Below the pieces are notes generated by a model. That model saw nothing but the letters and a program-made list of their open reading frames with translations. It was not told the origin of the DNA and ran no database searches. A program made the position numbers and the translations under genes. From contig NW_019211457.1 in the NCBI RefSeq assembly GCF_002443255.2, positions 51,769,725-51,833,724 on the forward strand: DNA of 64,000 nt, given 5' to 3'. Below, in pieces: positions 50,505 through 63,565 of this stretch; within the stretch, counting starts at the first letter, position 1; each line of letters begins with the position of its first letter. Source of the DNA: Varroa destructor (taxonomy: Eukaryota > Arthropoda > Arachnida > Mesostigmata > Varroidae).

Positions 50505-53500
50505 ATACGTCTCTGAATCACATCTCTATGTTGACTTTATAGTCCGCCAATTTCTTCATTTTTAAGCCTTACTGAACTTTAGCTATTTTATCGGTCGATA
50601 TTCCAAGGCCCGTTTAAAAATCCACTTCTATCGGTAACCCTTTAGGTATTGCTCATTAAGGCAAAGTGCAGAACTATCGGAGACTTGTTCAAAGACGCTA
50701 CATGGGTAATGCAAACAAAAAGAACCTTCATTTAGTGGGTACGTTTTTAATATTGTAAACCTTTAATATCATTAATCTTTGTAAAACATTAGCGATAGCA
50801 CTTATTGCCACAGTGACCGAACGCCATATTTCTTGACCATTTAAAAGAACGCTTTCAAGCCGTACATGTTAGACACAAACGCTAAAGAGATGAACTGTTT
50901 ACCAGATAACACTAACGAAGCCCTTAGTGTCACTGCGTCATATATAGGAACGAAACTATACGTCCAAAAGAACTGGTGTGCTTATCTATGCAGAATGTGA
51001 CAAGACCATGGAATAGGGCAGGGTGAAATTATACGGGACGGCTGTATTTCTTTTTCTTGTATCAAGGGGATGACGACTTTGTTCCAAGGATGCCTTTTGC
51101 CAGGGCACTACTCCGAGTTATGTCACATGGCCGCTCCGAAGGCTATGTGGGCCTATGGGTTTTGGTGTAATCAAGTTGGCCTTGGAGAATATATTGTCGC
51201 TATCGTCACTCCTTTCGCTTTTCGACTGAAATGCAACCCGTAGATGTATTAGTGCACAGCCCTGCCTCACACTACGCAAGAGAGCTTTACGTAGATTTAA
51301 GGTAGATAAATGATGGTTTTCAACGTGCCCAGCTTGATAGTAAACACTGATAAAATGTTGTTTTTTTTCTATCCACACTCGAAATTGTTTGTAACTGAAA
51401 ATGATTTTCCCTTTAGCTTTGTTAATTGACTAATCTACTCGCATGCAACCATTAGCGGCGCGTATTGACGCAGATATAGCCCATACACCTGCGAGGTATG
51501 AGCTATATTTGCGACGAAAAAACGAACGCTTTTTTGTTCTCTAATAGTTTTATAAACGACAGCCGTAAAGGAATTTTAGCCTATGCAGCTTCACTTATCA
51601 TTATATGGAAATTCATCGACTCGACTCATTGATAAAATGGTAAATTTTAGATTGCAGACCTGGGTGATACGACGGCGATGATAGCAATTCGACCACCCGT
51701 TTTATTTAGCTGTAAGGCGAATACTCGTAGAACGCCTGCACCCTGTACCCAAATTTGCCAGCGGTTTTTATGTGCAACCGATCGTACGGGAGATATCGAC
51801 AAGTACGCGTCCCCGACGGCCTTGGTTTATACTCTTGCACATCAAAATGCTACCGCAAGTCGTCCAGTAGGATCGTATTTGCATAAAAGTTGTAAATCAA
51901 TGCATATAAAAGTGGCATTTAATGATAAGTTCTAATTTTATATAGTCATTTTATATGGACAGAAGTACAGATGTTTGTTTCGTAGAAACATGAATGGAAT
52001 AGTTTGCTGGATAATTAGTACCACTATTCCTTTAGTCTGAGTTCATTCTTGGAGTTTTCATACGTCGACTGCGAAACGCACACGATTCAAATAACATTGT
52101 ATGAATTCATCATTGCCTTCATGATCCTTATTTATCTATCATCCAGCTAATCACGCGGTGTAAAGGCGTGCGGATGCTAGTGCCAGTGCGGGGCATGAGG
52201 CAGAAGCAACGCCACCGTTCTATAGCTGTTCAAGCAGTTCCGAGGGCAACCAGAATAAGCACGATGATCGCCATCACGATGATGGCATCGGTCATCAACC
52301 GCCATGCTAGCAACTCAAATAAGTAAAGTGGTTGGCAAACGAGCTCTTCCGCGCCTCATCTAGGCTTTCTGATGCGTGAGTGTTCTTTGGGTTGGTAAAT
52401 GAATGACTTTTGTCTAGTTTCTAAGGAGAAACAACATCGCTACCATATGATTAGTTGCCGAAGGGTATTACATTCGACAATAGCAACAGCTATACAGCGG
52501 CCAGAATTACAACAACGACGGCACTGACCCGCCATTCCGCTCAGATACGACAACCCAGTGTCATTTCGGAGTGACGCTCGTCGGTATGTCGATCTTTTTG
52601 ATTGCCCCCCGGTGTTTGTTCGATGTAGCATGAAGCACTCAGACGCTATCGAATGTGACGATGTGTATCTATCTATCTATCTAGCCATCTAGCCCTTTTC
52701 ATTGATTTGGTTCTTTGATACCGATTGATTTGATTGACTTCGACCGGTAAGCTTAGCAAGCTATAGAGATCTAGTCTACGTTACTTCCAGAGGGTACTTT
52801 CAGAAGTTGTCAGCTTTTTTCTACTGCAAAATTTTCATCACAATAAGATTGAGTCAAATTTCTGATTTCAAGAGAAGTTGTATTCATGTAGAAGTAAGTA
52901 CGTTTGATAACGTGAATTCTGTGAACGTCTGTTGATCCTACAGTTAGAGTTAATGAAGCCGAAAGATTGCAGAAAATCAGTTTAATACCTTTAACATCAA
53001 TTGAAAAGTACGTCTATCCCCATGGTACGACACAATTTGATTTTGTAATTATTGAAAATCATCCAGTTATCGTTTATCGCCGTACTCTTCATCTAACGAT
53101 TAGTAGGCAGCGTATTTTCACATCTGTAAAAGTCTAAAAGTATCTAGACCTTTTCGCTTCGATCAGATATGTTGAGTTTTGCCGTGCTTTGCGCGGTGTC
53201 TGCCGCTTACCGCCCTTAGGCGTTTTAAGGATAGTTTCTGTACCCTGCCCCTGATGCTTGTATTGTGTATACATGCATTTCGCTATGGATGCCAATTTGG
53301 CCCGTGAGCGAATTGAATTTACGCTAACCTTCGTGCCTTTATCGTGCTGCTGTCGCCCTTCTTTCAAACGCTAGAAACCTTAACAATACCTAACACTGAC
53401 AATAAATGCGTACTTTCCACATAAGCTGATGGCCACTGCGGCATTCTGTATTACTATGATCGATGCCTCATATTTTCAGTAATTACAGTTGTAATTTCCG

Positions 53501-56500
53501 AGTAAAAACTACGGAACATTCCAATAGTCGAAGTGAAAACACTCGTTTTTTTACGCATACGTCTTTGTTGCGTCCCCGATGTAGCATCTCAGCGTTTTCC
53601 GCCCCGTCGTAGAGACTGTCCGTGTTTACAAAGGAACTTGAATAAGTTCGGTGATAGCAATCCAAGCAACGCGACACAAGAGACGTTTTGCGAGACAGGG
53701 TTCGGCCTTGAGCATGGTAAGAAGGCCGTCAACACCTGTTGATTGGTTCATTGGCTATAAAACGGATGACAATAAAGCGTAAACATCCGGTGGTTAATGG
53801 ATTTTCTATTCAATTTATATTCAATTGAGCGCTAAAAGCTGGTAACCAAGAATGGAGCAAAAAAAGAGCGCCTTTGGTACAGTCTCATAATATCGTTAAC
53901 AATCCACCTTGCCTAACTAGCCGCATCTATCATGTCGTTGTTATAATTGCTTAGAGCATAGCTAGCTTCTGTTTTAATACCATTGTGCCGATATAAAATT
54001 GTCTTTAGGCCCATCAATCGTATCTAGCCTGTCTTGTGTTATGTATTATTTTTAAGAAAACTTCCCTTCAATTCCTTGAAAAATGGCTCTTCTTCATGGA
54101 TTACATATAAACATTGAATCACATCACTTCTTTGAGATTCACTTGTTTTTTAATGCTAGTTGCTTGAGGCAATTACCGTTTTATACGTTGACGAAGTCTA
54201 CTGTCAGTTCGAGTTCCTTTGTGCTCTATGGGTTAATCAACGTTGTTTGTATCTATGAGTCAAGTACGACTTCCAAAGAGTCATAATCAGGCCGTGTAAA
54301 TTAGAAGCTGATGGAGTTTGGGGTCGTAAACTTTCTCGGAGTTTTTTATTTTCTTGATTGCACACGAGCCTTACGAGGAACACAGGTTCTACGAAAATCG
54401 AATTGGCCTGGTCATCGTAGTTTATTTTCTTTATGGTGGAATTGTTCATAATATACGCACTTGGTTTTGTGGCCCCAGATGATAATTCTTGTATTTTACT
54501 CGTTTTTAACGAAAGAGTGTTATAAAATCACTTATAGATCTATTCTTATTTAGCACTTTTAATTGATATGGACAAATGCTGATAATTATCTATACCTTTG
54601 TATATAGCGTCAACAACTTGCCTCTGTAAAAATCTAACCGCGATCGGTGCTACCTGACGTTTTTCCAACCAATAAAATCACACGGAAACCATGGAAGCAT
54701 CTACGAATTTGCTTTTTTTTTTTGTTTTCTCTGATTCCTTATTGTCTTTAATAACTTTAATACATTCGTGATTGATAATTTTTGCCAACGCTGAGATTTG
54801 AACCACTGCGGCAGGATCTTTGCAGTAGTGGTTACCAGCTTAACGCAGTCGAAAAGATGCGCATCAGCCGCCCAGACTATACCGTTCTGTAGGAGAACTC
54901 ACTAGGGGAAAAAAGCTATGCGTATGAACTGCGAAAATGTGCCGATGTTTGGCCTTACTGATTTCTGCCTGGGTACGTGTGCAGTTGCATTTTCCGACGC
55001 CGCATTTTCGTAAGTTCTGAGAAATGCACTACGTAAGGATCGTACTGCTAAGGACATGTATTTGTTTAACACAAGGGTTTCCTCTAAAGCAAGCTATTAA
55101 CTCACGTCAACTGGGCGACCTTCAAGAAAAACCTTGTCTCTCAGGCGAGCTATTCAGCGAAGACAGTATCTTCATCTTCACGTCGCATAGTCTTTATAGA
55201 AATCGGGATGTTTGGCGTAAATTAAACAATAGACATATTTTATTTGGCTCGGTCTAGTGCAACTTTGACGACACAAATTCTCTATGTGTTCACGCCTTGA
55301 TCTGATGAAGTAATGAACAGATCTGTCCTACTGAGCACCATTTTTTTGTTCTAACAAAAACAGTGTGATCTTCCTGAAGGAACTTCCTTGTAACAAAAAT
55401 AAGCTATAATCAACTACGGAGGCCGCCGTAAGTCGGAAAGTTTTCTCTTACAATCGGAAATACCATTTTAGAGATGTGAGTTGTTCTTTTTTGGCAAGCA
55501 TCACTATCAGCGACCGCATTAAGTCTATCTTGTACCGACATGAGCCTACTTCGAGGCTCCGACAAATGGGGCTCATGCAACACGGCGACTTGAAAAATGC
55601 CAACGCAGATTAAGTTGAGCCTCAAAGTTTTTCTGCGATTACCAGCTCAGTTTCATACAGAACAATGGTCAATTGAGTATGCAGATTATTAGTTCAGATA
55701 GCATCGCGTACGGGATAATGTCTATTATAATTTGAAAGTCTCGAGTGGATTTTTTAAATATATATATATATATATCTGTTTATCTTTATTTTATTAGCCT
55801 TGTTAGTGGATGTACGTGATATCGCTTAACAAAACTGATCATTTAAGGGCGACTTGTTTATGGAAGAGAAAACGTTGTTTCGTTGCTATAAAAGATATTG
55901 TTGGCATAAAAAGGCGCTGGCAGAAAACGATATATGCGTCATACAATGTTTTTTTATCTTATTTATGAAAATATGTAATATTTATCAGTATCGCATTCCT
56001 TCATGCGTTTATTTTCAACACTTATTTAAGTACTAATTTTAACAATCTAGGGCTCGAAATTCTAGAGCCTCCCTCAAGACTTTTCGATTGTTCAGACTTA
56101 ACTTTTTTAGCACTTAAATAGTGATTTCGCTATTCTGCATGCGTCAACTTTAAAATACCTGTACGTATAATCAAATCCGTCCTAGTTAACAACGTACGTT
56201 GCGTCTTCGTTACCATTCTAGACCTCTACCTTCTATCATGCCGAATGCGGAACGAAGAAATGACCTACTGCTATTATCCAAACAGATCTATAATCATCCA
56301 TCTGAAAATCGTACGCGTTTCTATTTGACATCTACCATCAGCTCATTATATTCCATTCATTTTGTTGGAAGAAAAAAGTTCGAGGAAAAAGGGAAGCAAG
56401 GCTTTAGAAATAGCAATGGGGTTACCATCGTCACAAATTTCAATAGAGGTCAAAGTCACCTTTGCTATTTATGGCAAGACTATTATGGGAAACATTATTG

Positions 56501-56900
56501 ACACGCGACTCACCGCCTTATATGCTTTTCTACTTGTCCAGTGATTAAAGTACGGTAAAAGAATATCGGAACCATATGAACAATGGCTAAGGCAAGATTA
56601 CGCTATTACAATACAATGACAATTGAATTTCTAAAACGATGAAAAAAGTAAGGGAACGATCTGAATAAAGTGATGCCCTTTATGGAACGGCAATGGAAAA
56701 AGTTACAATATAATTGGCTTCAGGCAGTACCTGTTTTTGGTCAGATTACGAAAAGTAACTGTGTATTGTGGGGCAACGTCAGGTGAGTAACGACGTTTAA
56801 CTGACGCGTCTCAGTGTTTTAGGCTGAAAGTGACCAATAACCATTCAGTTTGAATAAGAATAATAATAATAATAATAAAAATGTACTAATCTAACGTTCA
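50505..56900. other. Intergenic region without a recognised gene
   Basis: No gene is recognised. Simple repeats include (TATC)n at 52665-52684, (TA)n at 55757-55775 and (AAT)n at 56858-56879. A GC-richer patch at 52150-52640 contains a short minus-strand hydrophobic reading frame, described under findings. Open frames at 51678-51935 and 56199-56544 (plus) have no recognisable domain. Confidence 0.4.
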
Positions 56901-56916
56901 TACTTCGGTGGTTCAG

Positions 56917-57145
56917 GTGTGCACGTGCATTGTGCCGGTGTTTGCTGAGTCATTGGCTTATTCAACATTATTTCCAGCCTTATTTTCAGTGGGTTAGCCG
57001 ATTATTGAAGCGCTTTGCGGAAGCGAAACTCAAAAAGGTTTCGCGTCGACTTCCATACTGCGATCACGGAGGGGTCCAGAATGGATTAATGCTATCTACC
57101 CACGATACGAATGGTTGGCCGAGCGACCATTACACGACCTTTCTG
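56917..57145 (+). other. Candidate upstream exon, possibly of the PEP-synthase-like gene
   Basis: A good branch-point-like CTAAC and the acceptor CTTCGGTGGTTCAG precede an open stretch containing FQWVSRLLKRFAEAKLKKVS, LPYCDHGGVQNGLML and STHDTNGWPSDHY. It ends near a weak donor, CTGGG|GTAGGC. The stretch is about 0.7 kb upstream of the first recognised PEP-synthase-like exon on the same strand and could encode its N-terminal end. I cannot match it to the family with confidence. Confidence 0.25.
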
Positions 57146-57853
57146 GGGTAGGCTGAACGGACCCTCTATAAACTAACTGCAATAGACGTTCGAGACAGAA
57201 TTTTCGTTCCGAAGAAAAATTTCAGATTCACTGAGGTCTCCGAAGCAGTCTACGAACAATAATCACACAGTTTTATGATTGATTGTTACTAGATGATTTC
57301 GACTGGATTCTCTATCAGATTCCTTAATTATAGACGATTATTTGAAATTATCTAAATTGGTTAAATAATATCGTGATCGGACTAAACCGTTACTCAATGG
57401 TTTCTACCGAAACTCAACCGCAAAAGGGCTAGTTACCAAGTATCAAACAAGAGTAAAATTCACTACAAGGCACTCCTTGAAAAAAAAAAGTATTTTATTT
57501 GCACGATAGTATAATAACAGGCCCGTGACTGACGACGCATCTACACGATCAATTGTACGTCTGGAGATCGTCCCGAAGCCTTTTTCGAACGTTTGGCTGG
57601 TCTCCGTCGGCCATTGCCGAGACACGAGGCTTGCTGCAACGATCACTGCGATGGTACGCTTCCATAGATATCGTACTAGCGTTCTATAAGTAAATATGGT
57701 TTTGCAAGTGAGACAAGTTGAAGAAAGTAGTATCTTATATGTTTCATACTCATATAGCCGTGTTTTCTCTAACAATGAGGTAAATACGAATGAATCTGGT
57801 TTCATCTATTATAACTGACCTTAATTTTAATGAGCGAACGTTGTTATTTTTAG

Positions 57854-58226
57854 ATGTACAAAGCGCAATTTGTACAGTCAGATCGATTACTTCATATGTA
57901 ATTAAACTTCCAAAGAGCGTGTTACGACTAATTGTAGCATCGGCAAATGTATACAGCATTGGTGGAATTCGACTGGAACATGTTGGACCATTACGATACT
58001 GGAGAATCGGTATTGATGACCTTTTTCTGGAAGAATCGTCAACTGCAGAGCACAGCCCAGACGGGGCAAACAAATTTACCAATGTTTATATAAAAATAGG
58101 TACTCGCATAGCCATGTTGAGCTATCTGTTTGACATGCCCAAAAGCTACCCACCCTCTTTCCTAGTTAGAAGATACCGAACAGTGTACGGTGATAACAAC
58201 CACAAAATCAAAGACATCATTACGAG
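57854..58226 (+). CDS. PEP-synthase-like N-terminal exon
   Basis: A 373-nt exon between acceptor TTGTTATTTTTAG and the perfect donor ACGAG|GTAAGT. The frame reads VYSIGGIRLEHVGPLRYWRI and later LFDMPKSYPP. The pattern R-L-E-x3-P-x-R-x-W-R-I followed by an F-D-x-P segment is typical of the N-terminal extension that animal PEP-synthase-like proteins carry ahead of the enzyme domain. It ends with two bases over (phase 2). No following exon in matching phase was recognised before 61 kb. Confidence 0.6.
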
Positions 58227-59057
58227 GTAAGTGTGCCAATATATCGATTTATTGAGAATCAAAAGCGACGTAGAGGATTAGTTTGCCAGTAGCATTCGGG
58301 CGCTGCCATGGCCTTCGTTCTTCTTCTGGCTTCTTCATGTATTAATCTAAGCGAAAAAGTCTGGTAAATCGGAAACTCATGGGTTCGGAAAGGAGAGGAA
58401 ATTGTATATATATGTTCAAGATGTTCGTAAGAAATAACTAATGTGTAACAACGGGATGCACTCATAGCCGAGCTTGCGAAAAGCTGTACCAGACGTATGC
58501 CCCAAAGACGTATGCTGTAAAAGATGGTGCTACCAAATGGTGGTATTCGCAACTATATTATATAGTACGTTAGCAGGTTGAAAATATTTGCCATCTCTTT
58601 ATTGCCCTGTCGAATAACACCCATTTTTATAGGCTATAAATCGCTTGAAGACGTCTCGCTTCAGTGCTCTGTAATTGGTCTTAAAAGTGGGCACTATTTG
58701 GGCTGAGTTTACTTAAATCTGTATGACTGAGCGTATCGATTGGCGCATGATGTAACGGTAACATGTTAACACAAGATGCTGTAGCGGACTTTAAGCGTCA
58801 GACCAGGGTGTGGCTGTTTATACCGAAATCACCATCGAAGGGTCCCGTCTCAAGTTCTTGGGCATATCAAACGTTCACTGGCTACGCAGAAGTATGTTTG
58901 TATCAGTTTGATTAATTAAAAAATGTTTTTAGGATTTCCCATTTGGCCAATCAGCCTGTATAATTAGCCTGTCTGACTTGTTCGATGTAATAGTTGATCG
59001 GCCTTTGTAATGTTTGAGTTTACCTCACTGCGAAATTTCTAATACATTTAATACTAC

Positions 59058-59253
59058 CATGAAACATAAATCTGGAGAAGCATCCGGTTGAACTTCGGTG
59101 ACGCTGTATCTCGAAAGGTATACCCTCTTTTTGCCATTTTCTGCAAGAACGGAATGATGTTTCACCTCATGGAGAGCCCTGACAAAGTACATAGCTTTAG
59201 CTTCCATCCTAGCTACTTCGATAAGCCGATATTCAAAGGGCGCGTGAATCAAA
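59058..59253 (-). CDS. Candidate minus-strand exon of unknown identity
   Basis: Acceptor CCTATTGGTGGCCAG opens a 196-nt stretch on the minus strand that can end at donor TTCATG|GTAGTA. The reading includes IHAPFEYRLIEVARMEAKAM, FVRALHEVKHHSVLAENGKK and YLSRYSVTEVQPDASPD. Its charged, balanced composition looks like protein coding, unlike most short frames nearby. I do not recognise it and found no neighbouring exon. It lies between two exons of the PEP-synthase-like locus, on the opposite strand. Confidence 0.25.
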
Positions 59254-60063
59254 CTGGCCACCAATAGGACGATAAGTCATTCATCGTGTTATATAGTACT
59301 ACAAGTATAGTTTCCTAAGTTCCAATGTGCCCTAACTAAACGAATATAAAGCCATAAGGATTCTGTACTTTACCTGGTCTACATGAACTCTTACGCTTGT
59401 TGAAATATTACAACTCCCAAGACCAATTGTAAGCGAATGTGTTTTATAAAAGCCACTGCATCCATTCATGTTGTATGGCCACCGTAAGGGCTAGGTGAGC
59501 CGTTGTATTTCGCCCATATATAGGAAACAAGATGCCGCCAATTGCGGATTTTATAATAAAATTGAAGGAATTAACTTCTCTAAAAGAAAAAAACCAATCT
59601 AGCGGAAATATATGCCCACGTAAACTAAGGCATTGTATTTTTGTGGTCGTTAATTTTGCTTTTGAAGGATATTCTACGAACCGTATTAGCGTAAGCAGTA
59701 TTACCGAAACATATCGATTGTGCATTATGACAATCCATGAATAATTCTTTATGTCGCAACCCCATTTGTTTTTCTGCCGATCGATTTAATGCTTTACGTA
59801 CAGTTTAGCAAAAGTATAATGTCTCTATACCCAAGGTAGCGGTGTCAGACACCCAGAGAGTCGGATGAAATTCGCAAGGGTCGTTACGTACTACTCTAAA
59901 TAACTTGGATCTTCAATTAGATAGTTAGACGAGTTTCGGTGCGATTAACTTGAATTTGGAGAATACTGCGCAGTTACACTTCTTCTGGTGTGTAAAGCAA
60001 CGTGTCGGTGAAAATTCTGGCATATTTTCCTCTCAAAGTTTTCTGGCTTTAGAATACCTTACG

Positions 60064-60064
<1 letters not shown>

Positions 60065-60098
<34 letters not shown>
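60065..60098. repeat. (TA)n microsatellite
   Basis: About 34 bases of uninterrupted TA dinucleotide. Confidence 0.9.
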
Positions 60099-60099
<1 letters not shown>

Positions 60100-60716
60100 G
60101 GTGTTGCTGGAATGTCTAAGATCTTGTAGTAATAAACTTCATGTAACATAACTTACTTGGGATATTCGAGCTTAATGTTTACGATATACCAGTTACTTTG
60201 TGGTGTGACCCGTAACCCATTACGTTTATAAGCACCGCGCTAAAAGAGCACAGCACACTAGAATAAGATGATTTCAATCGTGAACATTGCACTTAGATAA
60301 CTAAGAAGGATGTTATTCAACTTAGCACTCGCTATAACGAAAATAAACGTTGCACAATTAAACATGCTTGGTTCTAAAAATTGGTTTTAGCAACGACGGC
60401 CGCAATCTACAGTCACTAAATGTCTCTGACTTTCAGAGAAATCGGACCGTCAGCAACGTTCAAGAAAACACCTGGGCGATCCAGGAGTTCGTAGGAGAGA
60501 TGACGCGATAAGGAAGATGATAAATATACCTCAAAAATACTTGCTTCCGCCCGAAAGAAAGGAAATTCTCCTGGATTGCTGGCCTTAGTTCTGCAATAGG
60601 TTTCTAATATACTAATTTACACTCCAACATTGCCAAGATTTAACATGGCTAAAGGTGTCACAAAGTGAATTACATGCATGAAGTAGTTGATACCTGTAAC
60701 CAACGAGAACTTTCAG

Positions 60717-60762
<46 letters not shown>
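60717..60762. repeat. (TA)n microsatellite
   Basis: About 46 bases of TA dinucleotide with one G interruption near the start. Confidence 0.9.
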
Positions 60763-61028
60763 TGAAATCTATCATCAGTTGTAATGCAACTGGTCAGTTA
60801 GCGGCTATTTGTCCATATCCCAGGTACTCACTTACCAAACCACGTGCTAGGGCGACATTCGATGAGGAAACTTGTATGCTCCGGGTATAATATATAGGTG
60901 AAACGATGCAGAAAAGCTAACATATTATACTATAGAAGTTCTTGTACTTCTGTTTCTTCGACCTATGTGTATTGCTAATTTAAAAAAAAAAATTAACGCA
61001 TATAGATGATGGTGAAACTGGCAAAAGT

Positions 61029-61408
61029 ATTGGTTTGCAAACTGGAACACGAAACGATTCGTCGTGAGGTCGTTTGCCGTAAGCAAAGATTCAGAAGAAA
61101 TGTCTGCCGCTGGGCAGATGACCAGCTTCCTCGGAATCGTTGGAAAAAGAGCTATCTTTCAGGACGTTGTTAAATATTGGGCTTCTCTTAAATTCGTGCT
61201 AAAGGCTATTAGCTACTGGCGGCAAATGCTAGATAGTCCTATGGCAACTGTCATTCAGGAAATGGGAAGAGCACATTGTGCTGGAGTGGTGTTCACGTAC
61301 GATCCAGTAACTTCCAGACCGGCTCATGTGATAGTTACCGTAAAATTCGGACTCGGCAAATCTGTTGTGTCAGCAGCTGTCGATCCAGACATCTACGCTC
61401 TGCATTAG
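61029..61408 (+). pseudogene. PEP/pyruvate-binding domain exon with in-frame stop
   Basis: The frame reads KRFVVRSFAVSKDSEEMSAA, then GQMTSFLGIV, DSPMATVIQEMGRAHCAGVVFT and FGLGKSVVSAAVDPDIYALH before TAG. This matches the nucleotide-binding half of PEP synthase and PPDK enzymes: V-R-S-S-A-x-x-E-D-S with the conserved Arg, A-G-Q, V-Q-x-M, A-G-V-x-F-T-x-D-P and G-L-G-E-S-V-V-S. Three positions differ from the usual motif: S-F in place of S-S, V-S-K-D for a GED-type core, and GLGKS where the family has GLGES. At the 5' side TGA at 61013 is in frame and only a poor acceptor (GGCAAAAG) follows. At the 3' side no donor precedes the TAG. The family call is firm; the exon limits are not. Confidence 0.65.
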
Positions 61409-61667
61409 ACACCCGAAGTTCAGGAAGCAGGCACAACTGCACAGGCCATAGTAAGCCTAGTTAATACGGCGGTAAGCACCCGGCTACGACCGCGTACACC
61501 CCGGGCTCTGTTAATGTAAATTATGCACGATTTTTAAGATATTATGGGCACACGCAACAACATCTTAAATCGTGTCACAGCGAGCACTCCTGGTACATCA
61601 TGTATATCTCTATTATGCTGTTTACTTATGGCGCGAAACCAAGGATCGTACGGTCGTCAGATCACAG

Positions 61668-62387
61668 TTAGGTATAGGCATAGAGGAAGAAATTGTTGCC
61701 ACGAACAAGACAGAGGAGTTTTGTCTTAGCGATGTCCAGGTCACCAAGATCGCCATCGTAGGAATGAGAGTCAGTTGACACCGCACGTAATGTAAACGAA
61801 CGAAATAAAAATAAAATGAAGTAAAAGAAAATAATTCATTATAGACTAATAATTATAATTAATAATACAACAAACTAGTGCTATTGATCGTCATCAGTGA
61901 CGGAGTTTACCAATACACCTCGCGATATCGAGTGGGCGCTCGTGGACGGTCAGGTCGTTCTTTTGCAGCCTGGACCAATGACCTCTGTATTCCGCAAAAG
62001 CGACTTTGAAATTCAGAATGATCTGAATTGCGCCCTTTACACACACCGCGAAGTTCTTAGTAGAGCCAATTTGGAGTATGTACGAACCTCGTTACAGGTC
62101 GTACGTCTAAAAGCATTGTACTTTAAGGCTCTCGTTTTTGTTTATAGCCGTTAGTCCTTTTCAAATACCTCCACAGGGTTTTTTTTCTTAAAATGCATTC
62201 TGATTTCAGCGAGGCAATGTCCGGCGTATCTTCAGCGCTATCGCTAAATCTTCTCCGGTAATATTATTCGAGTGTTTTTTCAAAGGATTTCACGCAAAAA
62301 TTGTTCCCTGATATATTCGACCAGAGTCCGTATAGCTGCACACAAGCTTTCAACGTGGGCAAAAAAGTGCTCGTGAATCTTCTCGAC
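61668..62387 (+). pseudogene. PEP-synthase-like linker exons
   Basis: Four pieces follow the expected protein order. 61668-61770: LGIGIEEEIVATNKTEEFCL then SDVQVTKIAIVG, like the C-L-x-D-x-x-V-x-x-L segment. 61898-62075: PRDIEWALVDGQVVLLQPGP, the family's D-I-E-W-x3-D-G-x3-L-L-Q-x-R-P motif with Pro for Arg, then YTHREVLSRANLE. 62210-62257: EAMSGVSSALSLNLL, like G-E-V-x-P-G-x-x-x-P-L-S. 62286-62387: KLFPDIFDQSPYSCTQAFNV then KKVLVNLLD. The junction 62075/62210 is perfect (TTGGA|GTATGT to GATTTCAG|C, phase 2) and 62387 ends at GAC|GTAAGT. The junctions 61770/61898 and 62257/62286 do not keep frame. Confidence 0.6.
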
Positions 62388-63565
62388 GTAAGTACCACAA
62401 GTGAACGGAATTTTATTCATAGTAGACACATTTTTGCCTGTTATGCTGTTTTCCTCAAGTTCGGGTCAAAAAGTGTCTGCGAAGAAAAATGCCGACGTTC
62501 CTGGCCAGAGAATGACAGGATCCACGGCTGTTCCATGCAAGTTTTGCCGGCATAAAATAAAGCTTTGGAAAGCTTTAAATGATTAAGCGATTTAACTATA
62601 ATAAGCACAAGGGCCCAGTTACAGGGTATTTTTGCGGACAAGCAGTTTATGAAGTGGTTATATTTAGATGCGACAGCGGTGGACATAAGACCCTTAAAAA
62701 TGGTACCTTTCACGGCCTGGTCGAGAAAACGCGCAGCCGCTGATCAACACACAGCACACAGTAAGATATTAGTTGATCACTTGTAGACGTTGAAACAGTC
62801 TGATGTTGAAATTGATGTAGCACGAAAAAAACCTTGCGACAAGCAGAATCGAAATTTTCAGGTATACTGTTTGAGCAAAGGTTTCGTAAGAATTTTTATT
62901 TCACATACATTAACAAAGAGCGAGTTTAACATATCCGAGTGAAACATGCCATGCGTGAATTCATATGTAGCAAAATAAAAATTAGTATATAGGACACGGT
63001 ATTGGCTCAGTTTTTCAGGATTCCTGTAAATGCCCTCAACTAATAGCATTAATTTTCTAATGGTATGCAACAAATGCTTACTATCAGAAAATACATACGG
63101 CCAGAAAATACATAGAAAACCCTTTCCGCTGCTATTTATTATTAATTATATTAAATAAATGTTACATTATCCATAAAACTTACTTCGTAAAGATGTACGA
63201 ATTGATGGCAATCAATTCATCCCTTAAAAAGATGACCTGACCACACCATTAGTTACGTGGTGATTGATAAATAATATCGGATTACTAAACGCGCGCTTTT
63301 TTTAAATTTTCCACAGACGTTGGTTTGTAAAAAGTAACCAAACATTACATCTATAATGTGTGTATTAAATATACATTGCTCACATCACGATAATCGCTGG
63401 CAGTACGCCGATCGATTAAAATCTGCCCAGTTCTTCTAGATGTGTCAATAAATTAAATTAACACTTAAAGACGCAGGGGAGCGGTCGAAAAAAGGAAGGA
63501 TTTGTTGTCTCACCCTGCTGTGGACAATAAGACAGATTGAAGACGGCATTAAACCACCCATGCAG

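Larger units (their letters stand above)
58227..61028 (+). other. Gap between PEP-synthase-like exons
   Basis: 2.8 kb where exons for the middle of the protein would be expected but none is recognised. (TA)n tracts lie at 60065-60098 and 60717-60762. A short open stretch after CTGACTTTCAG near 60436 (NRTVSNVQENTWAIQEFVGE) could be an exon remnant, but it meets a stop within 25 residues. A candidate minus-strand exon at 59058-59253 is listed separately. Confidence 0.4.

Noticed and set aside
54781..54870. tRNA-like sequence on the minus strand (GGTTCAAATC resembling a B box, with a GGTAACC stretch before it)
   Set aside because: The T-stem does not pair (AGTGG against CTCAG), no matching acceptor stem is present, and the A-box part is poor. 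At most it is a distant tRNA-derived remnant.
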